This document shows, one piece after another, positions 35,900-47,009 of a DNA stretch of 64,000 nucleotides (the stretch's first letter is position 1; every line of letters starts with the position of its first letter). Source of the stretch: Coffea arabica (lineage: Eukaryota; Streptophyta; Magnoliopsida; Gentianales; Rubiaceae). Made by a program: the position numbers and the translations under genes. A model generated the notes under the pieces. It made no database searches and had not been told where the DNA came from. It saw only the letters and a program-made list of their open reading frames with translations. The stretch lies in NCBI RefSeq assembly GCF_036785885.1, contig NC_092323.1, forward strand, positions 7,820,501 through 7,884,500, given 5' to 3'.

Positions 35900-38800
35900 A
35901 TGGAGGCTAATCATCGTTCAGCGGCGGTTGCTGGTCAGGAGGGGAGACTGCTGAGGTTGAGATGTTCGGTAAAGAGTTATGAATGGGGTCGCATTGGGCG
36001 GGAATCCAGTGTGGCGCGGCTTTATGAGAGGAATTGTAAGGCAGAGGCTGAGGATGGGAAGCCTTACGCTGAATTCTGGATGGGTACTCATGACTCCGGA
36101 CCCTCCTATGTTGCACCAGAAACGGCAACGGCAGCGGCGGCGGAGAAGGAGTTGCTCAGTTTGAAGGATTTTATCGAGAAAAATCCCAGGGCTTTTCTAG
36201 GGGATAAGGTCTATGATCGCTGGGGTCCCAACCTTCCCTTTCTCTTTAAGGTACTGGTCTTCTTTTTCTGTTGTTTTTAGTTGCTTTAACGGAGTTATTT
36301 TGTTAATTTATTTGTTCTGAGCATTTTTGTACTCGTCTATATTGGCTTAAAGTTTTGCTAGTATTTGAGCCAACCTTTCTTCCTAATTCTGAGAAAATTT
36401 AAGAGTTATTCATACTGATCTTTCGTTTTCTTCAGGTAATTGACGGGGCAGGGGTGTCGAGAAATTTTTTTTTTTGTTTTATTTGTTTTTGAGTGCCAAG
36501 GAAATTTTTTTTTTTTTTTTGGGTTTATGAGTGGTATTTGTTTATTGATGGGGGTGCCAAGGCTTTTTTTTTTTTGGGTTTATAAGTGGTATTTTTCTGG
36601 CGCTCTGATTGATGGATTAAATTTTAGGTGCTGTCAATTGCGAAAGCCTTGTCAATTCAAGCTCATCCAAACAAAGAGTTGGCTACCATTTTGCACAAGG
36701 CGCAACCAAATGTTTATAAGGATCCCAATCACAAGCCTGAAATGGCTTTGGCCCTAACTGAATTTGAGGCCTTATGTGGGTTTATCAGTCTTGAGGTAAC
36801 GTAACAAATATTAACATCTGCAGCTTTTTTATTCACAATGACACAGCAAGTCCTCTATAGCCGAATGACACAGCAACATCTAGTAGCAATTGCGTTTGTG
36901 CTTCTTTATCATTAGTGTATACTCCTAATCTTGTCTCGATGATACCAACAAAAAGGAAATTTGTTTCAAGCAATGATACAAACCCAACTGGATCTATAAA
37001 CTTTGGTATTAAGCATTTGAAAATTTTGGAAGCATGTTTTTTCATTATGCTTGGCTAAGAATTCATTGTAATATGATGGGATCTCTGTTTACATGCATAC
37101 GCGGGTGTTTTGCTCAAACATTGGAGTGGAATATTCTTAGTGCATTTGCGGATGTTCACGGTCTCTATCGTCCATGATATACGACAGATGTTTTGGAGCT
37201 GTTGTTGTTGTTGCATATAGTTGTTTTTGAGGACATACAGAAACTGCACAAGAAAAATATGTACAGCTAATGACCTGAACTTTAATTGTTTTAAATTCCT
37301 GCAGTCGTGCAATGTGACTTTGTTGAAATGTATTACAAATCTTGTTATTGTTTCTCTAGGAGCTCAAGAGTGTTGTTCACAATGTTCCTGAGATTGTAGA
37401 GGTGGTTGGCACAAAATATGTCGACGAACTGTTGTGTGTTCATGAGGAGGATGTCAAGAAAGCAAAAGAAGTTCTTCAGCTTATATTTACTCAACTCATG
37501 GCAGCTAGTAAGGATGTGATTGCACAAGCTCTATCCAGATTGATTAGTCGTCTGAGTATAAAAAATGAGGTACCTGTGGACTTATATTTTAAATTTGTAA
37601 TCAAGAGTTGTCGAAATTCTTCGAGTGGGTGACATGACTGTTGAACTTCTTCTGCTCTTGTTATATTCTTATCTTGGTACTATTGCATTCTATGCAATAG
37701 CATTTGACTGTTAGAAACTTAGGCCCTAATTGGGAAGGCAGGACCAGTTTTGCTGGCACATGTTAGGTATTCAATGATTTGCCCATGTTTGACTAGCTCC
37801 ATCCTGGGGTTCTTCAGTACTTCTTGGGTTCTAATTGGCCTCAGAATTGGTGTGTATATATAAATTTAGTCTTCAGTGTTTTTATGAGCTTTTGTGCTGA
37901 GATAGATGCAACTATTTTTTCCTCTTATGCTGTGTTTTTGTTATCTAAAGTAACTGGACTATGTATACTTCTTGATCTGATGAGTTGGTCTTGGGATATC
38001 AAGTTGCTATAACAGGTTAGGGAGAGTTGTATTACTAGTCATGTGCCCATTTGAAGTGATGTCCACATTCGTCATCGCTTGGGAAGTGAGCACCAAATAC
38101 TTATATGGATGTTATCTTTTCTTCTCATTGCAATTCTAACATCTTCATTCTCCTCCCTTTTCTTCTTGTTGTTTTTTCCCCTTGGGGGGCCCTTTTTTTT
38201 TTTTTTGGGAGGAGCGGGGAGAGGATTTGATGCCAAGTTGTTTGACTTTAAAGTGAAGAAGTTAGAGATCAGTCTTGGAAAATTTGGAATTATATTAATT
38301 GAACCTTATCTGTTAATGCCAGTCAAGATGTGGTTGATGCACCAAAATTTCTGTATTAAGTAAACAATTTGCCCATCATATAAAGCCTTGCATCCTGGAA
38401 AGCATAATCTGAAGAAGTTTAATCATTACTCAAAGATGATTGATTTTCCGAACCTCTCTGTATGAAACCAAATCGAAGCAATTCTAAGCCTTGTCAAGGG
38501 GGCTGGGTTTGAGAATAATGCACATCTCCAGTATTAGTCAACTTTTACCTGAAGCTTATACAGAGACTAGGAGATTTTGAACAAGCTTGAGTACTGAATT
38601 TTGTTTAATTATACACAATGAGGTTAGACTTAAATCTTTTCTCAAAGATGACCGAAGTCTGATTTAGGGTTAATTCCACTTTGTCCCCCCAAACTTTGGA
38701 CGATTATCTACTTTAGTCCCTAAACTTCAAAATGGGACACTTAAGTCACTAAAACTTACAAATTGGGACACTTAACTTCCTAAACTTATAAAATCGGACA

Positions 38801-40468
38801 CTTAAATCCCTAAACTCTTATAAAATGGGACACTTCGACCACCATGGCATTCAGGATTTTGTTAACAATTTTTCTTAATTGGGAGGTATTTATAAGTTTA
38901 GGGATTTAAGTGTCCCATTTTAAAGTTTAGGGACTAAAGTGGGTAATCGTCTAAAGTTTGAGGGGACAAAGTGGAATTAACCCTCTGATTTATGATTGTA
39001 AGAAGATGATTTGATCTTGTGAATCATGTTTACGTATCTAGAACCATGTGCATATGGTTTGATGTTTTGAATGAAGTTTATATATCATGTGCAATGCATT
39101 GTGGTTTTCTTACCATTTTTATATGGTTTTGTTGCAAGGACCATTAATGAATGATTTGGTGCATAAGGCATAATCTTGAACTACTGACCTCATGCAGGCC
39201 GCAGCTATAATATATTTGAATGGTCACATTTGCATTCTCCTGTAGTCTTGTAACCGTTCCAGCTTCATGACAACTTTGTTTTTCTCATGTTAATTAGGCA
39301 AGGGAGCTGACAGATAAGGAACACCTAGTATTGAGGCTTGAAAAGCAGTATCCAGCTGATATTGGTTTGCTAGCAGCATTCCTACTGAATTATATTCAAC
39401 TTAAACCTGGTCAAGCTTTATATTTAGGGGCAGATGAGCCTCATGCATATATCTATGGAGAGTGTATAGAGTGCATGGCAACTTCAGACAATGTTGTCCG
39501 AGCTGGTCTAACTCCAAAGAGCCGGGATGTCCAAACTCTTTGTTCCATGCTCACATACAAACAGGTGAGGATAGTATTCAAGTTCATGGATGAATAATTC
39601 CTCATTCTTGGTACACTTTTTTTTTTTTTTTTTTGAGTTTCCATTTTTGAGTTTTAAACTTGTGTAGTTTTTTTAGATCCTTTTCTGTTGAAGGAGCAAT
39701 AAGTAGTTACTTTGAACTTGAAAGGTGCCGGTAATTCGAATGGCTGCCTGTTATAAATAGTGCAAAATCGTATTTGGCCATACAGTAAAGATTCAGATTT
39801 TTGCTGATCCTGAATCTTTTCAGTGGTGATGTTGAGATCAATATCTTGATTTTCACATGAAATGTATATTATGGATAAGTGGCTATGGTTTGCCTTGTGT
39901 CTAGGTTTCCATAATGATTCATTATGTTGGGCTGGGAGTTTTTTCAGCTGGACACTGTTTATTTGCAAAGATCATGTAGACTTGCAATGAGTAACCAATT
40001 GACCTGCAAACCTCTTCGATTTATTCTTAGTTCGAAGTCCTTTTTATGCCTGTTTTGCTCTGTGTTCCCCTGCTCTTGTTTTTTTTTTTTTTTTTTCAAA
40101 GTTTGTCCGGGTTTTATTATATTCAATTTAACGGCTTAGATTGGTTGATTTAGTCTGATGGATGGCTGCTGCAGGGGTTACCTGAGATTCTTGATGGTGT
40201 TGCTTTGAATCCGTATGTGCATAGATACCCACCACCTTTTGATGAGTTTGAGGTTGACCGGTGCATTCTTCCCCAAGGATCATCTGTGGGTTTTCCATCA
40301 GTCCCTGGTCCTGCAATTTATCTTGTCATTGGGGGACAGGGAACGATATCCGAGGAGTTAGTTGCTGAAGGTGATGTACTGTTTTCACCTGCGAACACAG
40401 AGATCACCGTAACAACTACATCAGGCTTGAGTTTGTATAGAGCTGGCGTCAATAGCAAGTTTTTCTAA
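35900..40468 (+). CDS. PMI: Mannose-6-phosphate isomerase, type I, five exons, 429 aa
   Basis: Exons are 35900-36250, 36628-36795, 37360-37569, 39298-39564 and 40175-40468. All introns are phase 0 with GT-AG ends, and the joined frame is 430 codons. Start chosen: ATG at 35900 ([10 protein letters not shown]); the codons before it are non-ATG. The enzyme interconverts mannose-6-phosphate and fructose-6-phosphate in the cytosol, feeding GDP-mannose for ascorbate, cell-wall and glycoprotein synthesis. Visible zinc-site residues fit the family: Gln128 and His130 in QAHPN, Glu155 in HKPEM, and His292 in ADEPHAY. The N-terminal block [10 protein letters not shown] and [14 protein letters not shown] are also typical of PMI. 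Length is normal for plants, which usually have two isoforms (PMI1 and PMI2); which one this is cannot be said. Intron 3 contains a Mutator-type MITE (38667-38983). Confidence 0.95.
38667..38983. mobile_element. Mutator-like foldback MITE in PMI intron 3
   Basis: The element begins GGGTTAATTCCACTTTGTCC and ends with its inverse. The two arms are nearly identical for about 80 bp, and it is flanked by perfect 9-bp direct repeats TCTGATTTA (38658-38666 and 38984-38992). A 9-bp duplication with long terminal inverted repeats is typical of Mutator-type non-autonomous elements. Inside the left arm the phrase CCTAAACTT...GGGACACTTAA is repeated several times in tandem at about 30-bp spacing. It has no coding capacity. 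It could form a strong hairpin in the PMI primary transcript. Confidence 0.9.
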
Positions 40469-41698
40469 GCTGGTGGTTTATGGAAACATCTCATCCAAGA
40501 AGCACGGTAACAGTCGCACGCGATGTGGCATGTACTGTCTCTCTCTCTCGTATAATATTAGATATGTTTGTATATGCAGAGCTAATAATATATATATCAC
40601 TTGAATTTTCTTTCCTGGGCATGAATGGCCAAACGTTTTAATGTGGTAAAAGCTTGTTCCTGTCGCGTCAACTTTTTGTTGGTTTTTATTCCTCACTGTC
40701 GGTTCTGTGGAGCAACTTTCGGTCCATAGAGACTGCCAGCAAGCAAGAGAGAGAATTTGGTACACATCTAACTTCTTCCCGCGTTGACTACTAGTTAGCA
40801 TAGCTAACCGTATGCTCGTGCGACGCTAACACCTTATGAGCCAAAGATTAAATTGAATCTGTCAATACATTCTTCACTATCAGCTTGCGCGTGCTTTACT
40901 GTTGTCTAGGGATTACTAAAGAGCAACGCTGATACAAGCAAAGCTCTGAGTTGTTCAACATGTTTGTTCTTTAGCCGTGTGTTTGGTAGCTATTTTCTGT
41001 TTGTAGTTGGGAAAGAATTTACTACTACATTTTTTTTTTTTTTTGCGCCCAGCAGAAAGGGCGAAATCAACACATGTACAAGTTTCAATGCCAATGCTAC
41101 AAATCATTTATGAATCAAATGATAAATAAGTGGATATAGAGCACTATTCTCCTGACATATATATATATATATTGACTGAGAAGTAAAATTAACTAGCACT
41201 AAAGGAAAAGGTAATTTTCTATAGCTGGTTTGCCATGTCGTTGTCCCATGTTGAACTGTTTCAGTTTTTTTTTTTTTACCAGGGGATAGCCACGCAATTG
41301 TTTAATAATCAGGCAGATACATTAAAGATGCGTTGGCGAAGCTAATGGTTGTTTTTCATCATTTCATTTCTGAAGCCCCTTCTTGGACTTGGGTGTGTAA
41401 GAGACTCGAACCAATAACGTTTTCTTTGGTATCAAGAATCAAACAGATGTGCTCTTTTATTTTGTACAATGAAATGCAATCTGTAATTGATAGCTTAGTA
41501 TTTGATGACTTGAAAGGGCCTTGTTTCCCATGATCTGCAACCTCTGGTTAACTTTTAATTAATGGTATTACTTCTTTTATTAAGAAAAATAAAAAATAAA
41601 AAAAAAGAGGGAGAGAAATATGAAGAAGAGAAGCCTAGTCATGTGTCCGCATGAATTTCCTTTTATCTCCGCCCAGGCACATACACGTCCAAGCAAAT
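40469..41698. other. Tail-to-tail spacer between PMI and the hydrolase gene
   Basis: 3' flanks of the two convergent genes. Contains an AT microsatellite at about 41156-41172, a poly-T run near 41031-41044 and another near 41266-41277. No other gene is recognised. Confidence 0.5.
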
Positions 41699-44600
41699 TT
41701 ACACAGCAATAGGCAGGCTTTTTTCTGTATTAGCCACCTCTTTATCAGATCCACTGAGCCACAGCAGGAGTGCTTCAGCACCTTTCTCCCACGAGCAATC
41801 CAACATCATGTCATGGGCTACTCCTTCGAGGCAGATAGGTGACACCCCATAAAACCGCCCTGTTTCATTCAGTCCCTCCATATCCTACAAAATTTTAATT
41901 GGTCTTAGATGCACTTCAAACTTTCTGCATGCTCCTTAAGAGTGATCCCAGTATAATATGGAAAATGTTGAAAGCAATAGAAATCACTCCACTATGAGTA
42001 ATAAATTCTGCATTTAATCGGAATATCTATTGAAACTGAATTTACCACTATGAAGTCATCATTTGCGCCCAGCACCAAAACTTTTGTAGAAGAATTGTTC
42101 ACTGAAGGAACAGGAAGTGAGGCATTTAGCTTTCTTAGGTCAAACAACGGCATCCTCGAACTTTCTGTCATCAACTTTTGGTAACTGAAGAGAAAAAAAA
42201 AAATATTGCAAAGCTTATTCAGTGCAGAAAAATAGCAGAAGGGAGTTCCAATGAAAGAAACCAAACAATCTTCTAGACCAATATTTTGGCTTAATCACTG
42301 TACACAAAGTTTAAGCTACATCAATTTAGGCAATAGACCTAGTTTCGTAATCTGCTGATTTTACATCAACACAAATTTATTAATTGCAACATTTGGTAAT
42401 GTTACATTAATTTCAACTAATGGCAGCTGTTAGTTTCTGAAGTACATACCGTAAAACCAGCTGATCCTCCAAGGAAACAGAGAAAAACGTTTCCTTACAA
42501 AGAGGCAGGGAAGTTTGAAAAGCTTTGGCTGCCAAGCTGAGAGTTACCTGTAAAAATTTTTAAGGACACTGAAGCTTAAAGAAAAATTGTTACCAAAAGA
42601 AGAAGGTGACACAGAAGTTTGCCAAGCATTGACAAAGCAAGTTTTATGCAATTGTGATTGAATGGTCTCGCCGGCAGACAAACTATGAAGTTTCTCAAAC
42701 TAAGTAATGCTTTCAAAGAAGAAAAATTAGAATTAAGAGTATAGTAGTTCATGAATGATCTGTCCAAATCTTAAAAATAACAGTCTGAAAAGTAGAAATA
42801 AATGAGGAAGTAAAAGAATGACATTATTAAGACGCTCTTTTAAGGATGCAATAGAAGCAGTGTCAATATATTCACAGCAAGAAACAGAGACCTTAAATGC
42901 AGCAATAGGTTTGGAGAAGAGATATCGCCATACTGCTTGGCTGGATAAAGTGAACGAAATATGTTAGTCTGCCATAAGTAATGGGAAAGATGAGGTTGTT
43001 GCACAGGCAATCACCTATTACCAGAAGGAGGTACGGAGCAAACCAGCACTGCACCAGCAAGATAGGGGTGCAACCTTCCACTCTCTAGACACAAAAGCCA
43101 AGAAAAGAAACAGCCAAAAGTGATCACAAGTAACTTATCTGATAAAAGAATTTGTTACCAGTTACAGTAAATAAAAAATTATGCTAATCATGCTTGTGAT
43201 TTAAAAAGTCACAAAAGCTACTACAAGTTTGCTTTTTCCAGAAGAAGGATGGGGCAATCACCCTGAAGGAAAGTACTTTGGCATATAACCTATGTAAATT
43301 TCACGCATCCCAGACTAGATATTAGATTTATGACAGTTCATCCTTGAGGCAACCCTTGTCACGGTTATTTGAACCTTATGGTTCAGGAAACAATATATTT
43401 CCTTTCTCCAAAATAAACAAGGTTAGCCACTCAAAGGCGTTCTATTTGCTATATGTCCTTTTGTTCTTAGCATTGGATAGCTTAGTTATCAAGCTTGAAA
43501 TTTGAGGATGATAAGCATCTGACATTGGAGTTAAAATATGTTTGTATTTCAGTCTAATATCCAGTAGCCATAGTAGATTCACTCTGCCTTCCTAAACATG
43601 TTTATATCTCCAAAATTTTAAAAATACCTTGAATTTTGTTGGATCTCATATTAGCAACGTAATATTGCACGATCAGTCCCCCAAATGAATGTCCTATTAA
43701 GACAGGGCGCAGTTTGAGTTCTTTCTGGATGAAGTCAGCAACATCACCTGCATGTGTCTACTGCAGAATTAAACTGGTTTAGTGGGAGAAATAAGATAAA
43801 CGCAGGAAGCACTTAAGGCTTAATCTCTGAGAAAGGTAATATCTCTATATCAGTTTCTCTTGTTCATTTTTTCCCTTATCCTATTCCCACTGCTCTATAA
43901 GTACTTAGAAAGGGTTGTCAATTTGAGCTACAATACCTGGAGAGTACCAGCAACAGGACCAGCAGGATCATTGCTTTCTCCCTGACACAATAGTGAGAAA
44001 TTGAATCAGCATCTGATATCATATTTATGTATTATAAAGCCTGAAGACAAGGTACAACTGATGGGAAGGGGGAATAATCAATAGAACCCGGCTGGATCCG
44101 GGCTGGGATAATGGTGCCCATTCTTAACCAGCTCCGAAAGGGTTCCTTCCAAAAGGTTTTGAAGCTTTTACTCCCATTTCATGATATTCCAAATGGGATG
44201 TCTTTTTAGCAAGACAAAGATCACTGATAAGCAATAGCAGAAACGGAAAAGGCACATTCTTTACGCTATCATATCATCGAGTACACTAGAAGGCTTGAAG
44301 AAAATCAAGCTTACATGTTTCTTGATGCTGCATTAGCACTTATACATGGTTTTGGTTAAGAGGGGAGAAGGGATGAGGAGCCTGATGCAAGAAGGGGCCA
44401 TGCTCAACTGAGACTAATGATGGTTAGCAATTTATCATTATAGACCAAATGTTTTTCTTCTCAGTTTTCTTTAAACTTATGTACCTTCTCATTTCTTTAG
44501 ATAAGAATTGCTCAAAGCCATGTAAATCAAGATTAATCCACATTCTTGGATTGGACTTTCCGTGAATTAATCTGAAGCAAATATTTTTTTGGCTATCGAT

Positions 44601-45180
44601 TACTCAAAAATAATAGTATAAAAAGAAATTAGGAAGCTACATTTTGTCAGAGAAATTTAGATTGGCAGTCTAGGCGTTAAGGAACATAAATCCACTCATC
44701 CACATATCTAAACCACGGAAATTTATATCAGTAATTCATAACTTTGATGTATCTTTCTTAATTAACATTCTCGATAATATTTCATCAAAGCTGAGTTTCA
44801 AGAGCTCTACGCAGCCACAACTAACACAAGAGTACCTGACCCAATAAGCTGAGAGCATAGCAATCATATCCATTTTGGGAAAAATACGGCAGCCAATGCT
44901 CAGCCCAGCACCAAGCTGCATGAAAGCTCCCATGAACGAACACTAATGGTGGGATTTGAGATTCCTCTTTCCTCTCGTCCGAGCTTTTGTGCTTTAGGCC
45001 CTCTTGGAAGATAACCTCCATGTTCAACCCGGAGGGAAGCTTGTGGAAACGACGTGACTGCCCTTGTTTCAGTTCATATGGAACCCGCATTTTGTATTCT
45101 TGATTGAGCGCAGCTCTTGGCCTTATGGCGGTTCTGCTCTTTCTCAGGATCATGCTTGTAGTCAAACTCAGAGTAGCCAT
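41699..45180 (-). CDS. Alpha/beta hydrolase fold protein, plastid-like N-terminus, eight exons, 353 aa
   Basis: Minus-strand exons are 44836-45180, 43937-43981, 43628-43757, 43015-43084, 42892-42940, 42450-42547, 42046-42184 and 41699-41884. They join in frame to 354 codons. The first 40 or so residues are Ser/Thr/Arg-rich and lack acids, like a chloroplast transit peptide. The fold is shown by the oxyanion block HGSFHAAW (residues 83-90), the nucleophile elbow GHSFGG (Ser154), an acidic LGANDDFIVD block (about 283-293) and the catalytic His in GVAHDMM (His316). The triad therefore looks complete. The substrate is unknown. It differs in length and motifs from methyl esterases, strigolactone receptors and hydroxynitrile lyases. 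The exon 3 acceptor is a CAG-TAG tandem and the model uses the second AG, because the first puts a stop in frame. The exon 4 donor is GTGATT; an upstream GTAATA would break the frame. Confidence 0.85.
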
Positions 45181-45656
45181 TGCTAGGATTTGGGAGACAA
45201 AGCAAAGCTATCCTACGGTTTCAGCAGCACTGTTTCACCAATCCCCGGCTTGAATTTTATCGCCAAGGAGTTGTCCTTTTGACTTTTTAACCCCTACTAG
45301 TTAATGAATTTGTAATTTCGGTCATTAAACTTTTACATTCATGCCATTGTAGCCTCAACATTTTAGATCTTGGAATTAGAAGTCAAGTGATTTTTTTTTT
45401 TTTTTCTCTTTCCGACAGCCGTAATTACTAACCTACAATTTCTCCTTTTGCCTATCACATCCTCAGGACAAATTTACTGCAACGGTGAAATAAGTATTTT
45501 TTTTACTGTTAAATCATAATATTTGTATAACTTAATCTATCATATTCCAGAGGAGAGGCGTCCATGACCAGCCTTTGAACTGGTGGTCACCACCAATGCA
45601 TTAAAGATTGGTGGGGTGAGAGGCCACATTAAATTGGCACTGCTTAAAAAATTTAG

Positions 45657-45773
45657 GTCGATGCGTAGTGTACCCGTCTGGTCCGTTGGTGATTCAGTCC
45701 CCTTCAGATTACCCTTGGATCGCTTCAGATCCTCCCCCTTCCCCCTAGTGTAGGATAATCTATCGCATCGACC
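45657..45773. repeat. 117-bp element bounded by 10-bp inverted repeats
   Basis: GGTCGATGCG at 45657-45666 is matched by its exact inverse CGCATCGACC at 45764-45773. The interior is C/T-rich and shows no tRNA cloverleaf that I could fold. The stretch before it (about 45560-45645) has words such as GGTGGGGTGAGAGG and TTAAATTGGCAC that recall the SINE at 52760, so this may be a diverged or composite SINE. Family unresolved. Confidence 0.4.
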
Positions 45774-46462
45774 AAAGAAAAAAAATAGAGGGAGGGGGGT
45801 CTAAAGAGAATGTCTAATCTATTCTATTCTATTTATATAACCTTATCGTTGCCAACAAAAAAAAAAGGGTCTCTTAAATCGTAATAATTTTATTATTTAA
45901 AATATAAAGCACAATCATTGTTGAGAAATATAAATTGAGGGAATAGTTTCCTGCAATAACCACAGTATCTTTCTAGTTCCTAGATTCCAAATGGTACATA
46001 GACTTGAGCAATTTTGATTACTCGTCAGCAAAACCAAGGTGGATGGGTGGCTTTTAAATCTTGATCAGGTGCAGAATTATCCCTTTTGATTGTTGTTTTT
46101 AGAAGTTCTTTTTAATAGAATATATATTGTAACAATTGAATACATATGAGTTAAAAAAGTGATAAGGAAATATGTTCATAGAAAGTGAATTTTTTTTTTT
46201 TTTGTAAAAAATAACAATTCAAACAAGGTCGGACACTATTTTGTTTGAAAAAAAGGAAACCTATAACCAGATGTTATTCTGTTTGGAAAAAAAAAAAAAC
46301 TACAAGCGAATATCTCTCTATATTACTCAAAAAAAAAAAGAATATCTATCTAAATAATAGAGCGTGAGTAGGGATTTTGTGTTAACGAAAAGTGCCATTA
46401 TTTGTTATTCCAAAAATATATTTTCAACATTTACTATATCCACTCACGGTTTTATATGAAAA

Positions 46463-46612
46463 ATCTCTCATTCCTATGTAATTACCATTACGTAACTATC
46501 ACTACACTTAACTAATCTACCAATGAAAATTGCATCACCGTAATCTCTCATTCCTACATAACTATCACTACACTTACTAATTTAGCAATGAACATTGTAT
46601 CACCATCCAAAA
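46463..46612. repeat. Imperfect tandem repeat, two units of about 70-80 bp
   Basis: Both units contain ATCTCTCATTCCTA, ACTATCACTACACTTA, CTAAT, AGCAATGAA or CCAATGAA, and a final GTATCACC or GCATCACC. The first unit has an extra short insert. No transposon ends are seen. Confidence 0.6.
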
Positions 46613-47009
46613 ATCTCTCTAATTAGTTTTTTATTCTATATATATTTTTTATTACTTTTTTTCAAAATATGCATACGTATATCCACTAGTTTATTTATAC
46701 TTTCAGTTTAAAGATTGAGGCCCGACAAAGATCCAAATTCTAAATCAATTGAAGCCCAAACAAACAAACGGACCAACTACCCCACAATCAGCCCATTCGG
46801 CCCTGTCATTTAACCGCATCTCCGCTCGACCAAGGAATCAACTTCTGGTAAAAATTTTCCCAAACTAAAGCGACGTCGACGACGACGACAACAAATTCAT
46901 CGGCGATTGAAGCAATTTCTTGATTCCAGATGCTTTAGGAGTGCTGAAGCAATTAACAATCCATTTCTGAGCAAATTCTTTCAGCAGATAAAAAGAAAAT
47001 TTTGAAAAG

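Larger units (their letters stand above)
45181..47009. other. Head-to-head spacer between the hydrolase and the MTP12-like gene
   Basis: AT-rich, with several homopolymer runs. It contains a SINE-like stretch, a short element with 10-bp inverted ends (45657-45773) and an imperfect tandem repeat (46463-46612). The final 200 bases are the probable leader of the gene at 47010. No other gene is recognised. Confidence 0.45.

Noticed and set aside
45657-45773. Possible tRNA gene
   Set aside because: The 10-bp inverted ends are too long for an acceptor stem, and no cloverleaf or proper A and B boxes could be placed.
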